Of a DNA stretch of 6,365 nt, positions 5,324 to 6,365 are shown one piece after another. The DNA comes from Burkholderiales bacterium. Its GTDB lineage: Bacteria > Pseudomonadota > Gammaproteobacteria > Burkholderiales > JAEUMW01. Within the stretch, counting starts at the first letter, position 1. Each line of letters starts with the position of its first letter. The stretch is from contig JAEUMX010000142.1 in assembly GCA_016791285.1 (NCBI GenBank), positions 1-6,365 on the forward strand, given 5' to 3'. The notes under the pieces are model-generated. The model was given only the letters and a program-made list of their open reading frames with translations. It did no database searches and was not told where the DNA came from. The position numbers and the translations under genes are program-made.

Positions 5324-6365
5324 GGTCTCAAGGATGTGGAAGGGGCGCTTTCGGCGGAGACCGTCGCCGCTGGGTTCGAGGCGCGAACCGAAGACCGCCG
5401 CAAGAGCGAGGAAGCCAGAAGACTCCGAGAGGTCACGTTCCCGGGCCGCATGCTGGCCGGAACCGGTTCCGAATCGTGGACAGCGCTTTGGGAGGCAGCC
5501 CGCCGTTTCTCTCAGGAGCAGGCTTATCCCGACCAAGCGTTTCCGGTTGTGGAGGACGGTGCGCGTTGCGTGCTGTGCCAGCAGGATCTCGATCATGCGG
5601 TAGGACACAGGCTCCGGCAGTTCGAGGCGTTCGTGGCTTCGACGACGGAGCGCGAACTCCGGCAGATGAGGGAAGCCTTCACGCGGCTGCGGAGTTCCTT
5701 CACTGATCTCAGGACGACGACTGAAGCCATTGACGAGACGCTCAAGGAAATCCGCATCGACCATGAGGCGGTGGCGGACGCGGTAGCCGCCGCGCTTGTC
5801 ACGAACGAGAGCCGCCGGAAGGCCGTGGTTATCGCCCTGACCGAAGACAAAGACCTTCCTGCCGATTGTCCGGCCCTCGTGTCCGTTGCCCGAGATGCCG
5901 ATGCGCTCGCAGAGCAGATCGAGGCGCGCGTCAAGACGCTGCGTACCAGCGCGACTGACGAAACCCGCAAACGCGTGACCGCCGAGGCCCAGGAGTTGCG
6001 CGCCCGCAAACTGCTCGCCCAGCATGAGCCGCTCGTTCTGAACGAGATCGAGCGCAAAAAAAAAGATCGCCGCCTACGGACTGTGCATCAACGACACGAC
6101 TACTAACGCCATCACGCAGAAGAGCACGGCCGTCACGAAGACCGCCGTGTCGCAGAAGCTCAAGCAGCGCTTCAAGGACGAGCTGACGAATCTCGCCTTC
6201 CGCCACGTCGAGGTCGAGCTCAGGGAAGCCGGCGGAGCGGATGGCGTTCTCTATCACAAACTCATTCTGACGCGCGCGCCCGGTGTTGAACTGCCGAAGG
6301 TGGTAAGCGAGGGCGAGCAGCGCTGCCTGTCCATAGCGGCATTCTTTGCGGAACTCAGCACCGCC
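5324..6365 (+). pseudogene. Remnant of a large coiled-coil AAA/ABC-type ATPase (RloC/COG4694-like)
   Basis: The reading begins after a TGA at 5321-5323. It contains AGTGSESWTALWEAARRFS, then the CxxC hook in GARCVLCQQDL (cysteine codons 5567-5569 and 5576-5578), and long charged heptad-like helices to about 6055. In the A9 run at 6056-6064 the frame is lost (that frame stops at 6104-6106). From 6063 the next frame continues as KIAAYGLCINDTTTNAITQK and on to VVSEGEQRCLSIAAFFAEL, an ABC-type signature motif at 6306-6320, open to the window end. Together this is the middle and start of the C-terminal half of a large SMC/RloC-like ATPase of the AAA_13/COG4694 sort; the Walker B region should follow outside the window. 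The N-terminal few hundred residues with Walker A are absent: upstream lies only the short promoter region of the ATPase gene. With a lost head and a frameshift it is most likely dead. Related proteins are often tied to phage or DNA defence; no nuclease domain is visible here. Confidence 0.75.
6056..6064 (+). repeat. A9 homopolymer at the frameshift point
   Basis: Nine adenines followed by G. Eight adenines would join the upstream (EIER) and downstream (KIAAYGL) frames as an uninterrupted KKK-I reading. The run is therefore the exact place of a one-base insertion, a candidate for polymerase slippage, or a sequencing error. Confidence 0.8.

Noticed and set aside
3956..6025. A 689-codon open frame on the minus strand
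   Set aside because: It runs through the intact DUF4143 ATPase gene in another phase and antisense to the coiled-coil ATPase remnant, and its translation is Arg/Ser/Pro-rich without motifs. It is a by-product of high GC content.

Overview
The window is GC-rich DNA with no RNA genes and no CRISPR array. Its gene content is typical of a Proteobacterium. The zinc-ribbon Nudix protein at 3267-3824 looks most like beta- or gammaproteobacterial versions, but the taxonomy is a guess from protein style and base composition.

Layout. (a) 1-351, minus: the N-terminal 117 residues of an alpha/beta hydrolase whose nucleophile-elbow serine is replaced by glycine. (b) 352-629: a short gap with no intact gene. 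A minus-strand open stretch there reads like a transposase tail followed by a piece resembling an addiction-module antitoxin, both only fragments. (c) 630-3046, minus: a two-gene unit, a MoxR-type AAA+ ATPase (1928-3046) followed 23 bases later by a protein with an HEXXH metallopeptidase-like N-terminus and a VWA domain with an intact MIDAS (630-1904). Such pairs are thought to act together, the ATPase remodelling a target that the VWA protein binds. (d) 3267-3824, plus: an intact Nudix hydrolase with an N-terminal zinc ribbon, transcribed divergently from the MoxR-VWA pair.

(e) 3825-6365 has the look of a decayed defence or accessory island. It begins with a frameshifted fragment resembling the N-terminus of Abi-alpha (DUF4393) proteins at 3868-4040. 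Next is an intact minus-strand AAA_14/DUF4143 ATPase (4045-5214). Last is a plus-strand remnant of a large coiled-coil ATPase with a CxxC hook and an ABC-like signature motif (5324 to the window end). That remnant has lost its Walker A half and is frameshifted in an A9 run.

The most distinctive regulatory structure is an AT-rich dyad (5219-5249) between a plausible -35 and -10 of the DUF4143 ATPase gene. The predicted transcript would start almost at the ATG, suggesting an autoregulated, leaderless message. No complete new system is visible. The points most worth checking are the two damaged defence-like genes flanking an intact ATPase, the A9 frameshift, the dyad promoter and the serine-less hydrolase.
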